DNA of 6,565 nt, from positions 1 through 6,565 of the forward strand of contig CAZOIA010000271.1 of NCBI GenBank assembly GCA_964579675.1. Direction: 5' to 3'. Shown here piece by piece: positions 5,136 through 6,565 of this stretch (positions within the stretch are counted from its first letter, which is position 1; each line of letters starts with the position of its first letter). A model generated the notes under the pieces. That model had not been told where the DNA came from and ran no database searches. It was given only the letters and a program-made list of their open reading frames with translations. The DNA is from CAZOIA01 sp964579675 (GTDB lineage: Bacteria; Planctomycetota; Phycisphaerae; UBA1845; PWPN01). The position numbers were made by a program, and so were the translations under genes.

Positions 5136-6565
5136 CTACTGATCCCAATTCGTACTGCCCGTTCCGCCGGTCTCCACTGGCTTGTCACCCACAACGGCGG
5201 CGATGATGACCCCGAACTCCCAATCGTTCAGGATAGACTCGCCCGTCACCGGATCCGTGTTCGTGTCATCGCGGATCCTGATTTCGGCTGTCCCCGGGTC
5301 CCGCTCTCCAGTCCAGTTGGTGCGTCTTGTGACTCCAAACCCGTCGTCGCCAGCACGCTTCCTGATCTGCTCTCTCCAAAGCAGCTCGACACGCTCGAAA
5401 CGAACCACCTTTGGATGAGTATCCTTTGGATAAGCACCGCCCCTCAGCTTGTCCAGGAACGCCTCCTTGACGAAGCTGATTTCGTCCCTGCTGGGTGTGC
5501 GAATCGTGAGGTTGATGACGAACCCGGGCAGAGGATTGGCGCTGACGCCCCGATCTTGCATCCCTCCCCTCACTGGCGAAAGTGATGAAGATGATGGAGA
5601 AGACCGCCCCTGCCGCCCTTTCTGCTCGCGATACCCCACCAGCACGTCCGGCGAATACGCGGCACTCAGCCTCTCGATGAAGATCTGCTTGCGATCACCC
5701 CGATTGTATTTCTCCGGCTTGGCGTTGATTAAGGCCTTGTACGCCTCCGGTCCGCTGGCCAGGGCCTTGGCCAGTTCGTCGTCGGGCGCGGGCAGGGCAG
5801 AGTGAATCAGGTCCACGATTGCCGGCCAGACCAGCTTGTTCGATTGGAGCGTGGCGATCTCCCCGGCCTCGGCGATCCTGGCGTCGTTCCTGGTCTCGAT
5901 ATCGGAACGAACCTGGCTCAAATGGTTGGCGGCCGCAAACACTTCCCTGGCCTTTCCCACCGGCGTCGAGGCGGAGGGACCATCCTGGACCACCCGGCAG
6001 GCCTGTGGGCTAGGCTGCGGGTTTTTACGCTCGGGGTCTTTCTCGCCGTAGATGGCGGTGTACGTCGGCAATCCCTGGCTGCCTCGTGCCTCTTCGACCG
6101 CACCCTGGTCGATGATGTTCCGCCCCCAAACCAGCGCCGCGGAGAGAACAAGGCACGCCGCCGCCCCGCAGAACCACGGCGTCTTCTTTCGCCAGACCAC
6201 CTGCTTGGCAATCTCGGGCGGGAGCAGGCTGCTCGTGATCTGGGCCAACCCCAACCCTTGCAGGGCCAGGCCGTAAGCCACGCCGAAGCTCAGCAACTGA
6301 TCGATCAACTGCGGCGCGTTCGGCGCCTCGCCGGTTGAGAGCTTGCTGAACGTCGTCGGACGAACCACGTCCATGCCCAGATTCTGCTGGATGAACTTCA
6401 CCATGCCGGGCAGCTTGAACGCACTGCCCATGGCTATGATCTTGCCCAGCTTCACGCCGCGCCGGGACGAGGTGAAGAATCCGATCGACCGCTGGACCTC
6501 CGCCACCAAATCGGCGAACGCCGGGCGCATGGCCTGAAAGATCTGGCGGGCGTACTTGTGCTTCT
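5136..6565 (-). CDS. pilM: PilM-type actin-like ATPase fused to a PilN-like domain, N-terminus missing
   Basis: C-terminal 475 residues of a type IV pilus assembly protein; the reading frame is open through the right edge, so the start lies outside. Numbering from the window edge, residues 15-69 match the last part of PilM/FtsA-like ATPases: a helix with EVQRSIGFF, a strand plus turn reading KIIAMGSAFKLPGM, then the helix and strand FIQQNLGMDV. Residues 80-110 are a Gly/Leu-rich helix. At 112-118 comes SLLPPEI, like the NLLP motif with which PilN starts, then WRKK and a membrane helix at about 130-146. The rest, about 330 residues, should be periplasmic: a helical stretch (175-250), a Ser-rich linker near 315-330, and an alternating strand/helix segment starting VINLTIRTPSRDEI that could be the ferredoxin-like PilN domain. 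In the family, PilM binds the cytoplasmic tail of PilN; here both appear to be one chain. It is first in this cluster, 120 bases before the next gene. PilM identity is fairly sure; the PilN assignment is inference. Confidence 0.82.
   Translation of the reverse strand, partial: KHKYARQIFQAMRPAFADLVAEVQRSIGFFTSSRRGVKLGKIIAMGSAFKLPGMVKFIQQNLGMDVVRPTTFSKLSTGEAPNAPQLIDQLLSFGVAYGLALQGLGLAQITSSLLPPEIAKQVVWRKKTPWFCGAAACLVLSAALVWGRNIIDQGAVEEARGSQGLPTYTAIYGEKDPERKNPQPSPQACRVVQDGPSASTPVGKAREVFAAANHLSQVRSDIETRNDARIAEAGEIATLQSNKLVWPAIVDLIHSALPAPDDELAKALASGPEAYKALINAKPEKYNRGDRKQIFIERLSAAYSPDVLVGYREQKGRQGRSSPSSSSLSPVRGGMQDRGVSANPLPGFVINLTIRTPSRDEISFVKEAFLDKLRGGAYPKDTHPKVVRFERVELLWREQIRKRAGDDGFGVTRRTNWTGERDPGTAEIRIRDDTNTDPVTGESILNDWEFGVIIAAVVGDKPVETGGTGSTNWDQ

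Noticed and set aside
5802..6338. 178-codon open frame on the plus strand
   Set aside because: It lies entirely antisense to the clear PilM-type coding frame and has an Arg/Gly/Pro-rich translation without motifs.
1..6565. CRISPR arrays, insertion sequences, rRNA or phage genes
   Set aside because: No spaced direct repeats, transposase motifs, terminal inverted repeats or RNA-gene signatures were seen on either strand.

Overview
The window carries one gene cluster, all on the minus strand, that looks like the inner-membrane and secretin part of a type IV pilus or type II secretion-like machine. Read in transcription order (right to left) it holds four genes: the C-terminal part of a PilM-type actin-like protein that continues into a PilN-like membrane segment and periplasmic domain (6565-5136, runs off the right edge); a 466-residue single-pass membrane protein (5015-3615); a 665-residue single-pass membrane protein with a fibronectin-III-like segment (3602-1605); and the first 406 residues of an exported, TPR-rich protein (1218-1, runs off the left edge). 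This is the order of the classical pilM-pilN-pilO-pilP-pilQ operon, with pilM and pilN fused. The two middle proteins sit where pilO and pilP would be, and the last sits where the secretin PilQ would be. Only the first gene is recognised from its sequence. The other role assignments rest on position, topology and general fold features.

The window suggests a high-GC diderm bacterium (about 60 % GC by eye, clear Shine-Dalgarno sites, Sec signal peptide plus secretin-type context). From general familiarity with such large divergent PilM-containing clusters I would guess a planctomycete, perhaps of the Phycisphaerae side. That is inference, because no marker gene is present.

Layout: 5016-5135 is a 120-base spacer with two short inverted repeats and a good ribosome binding site. 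Genes two and three are separated by only 12 bases and are probably translationally coupled. A 386-base non-coding gap (1219-1604) separates the third gene from the TPR gene. It contains a perfect 10-bp inverted repeat and other hairpins but no classical terminator, so the TPR gene may have its own promoter or an attenuator.

Expected mechanism (inferred from the PilMNOPQ family): the PilM domain sits at the cytoplasmic face, the fused PilN-like part and the two bitopic proteins cross the inner membrane and reach into the periplasm, and the exported TPR protein connects to or forms the outer-membrane channel. Points worth a second look are the PilM-PilN fusion, a likely one-base frameshift at a C6 run in the second gene, the altered glycine motif in PilM, the FnIII-like domain with a WSPWS motif, and the hairpin-bearing gap.
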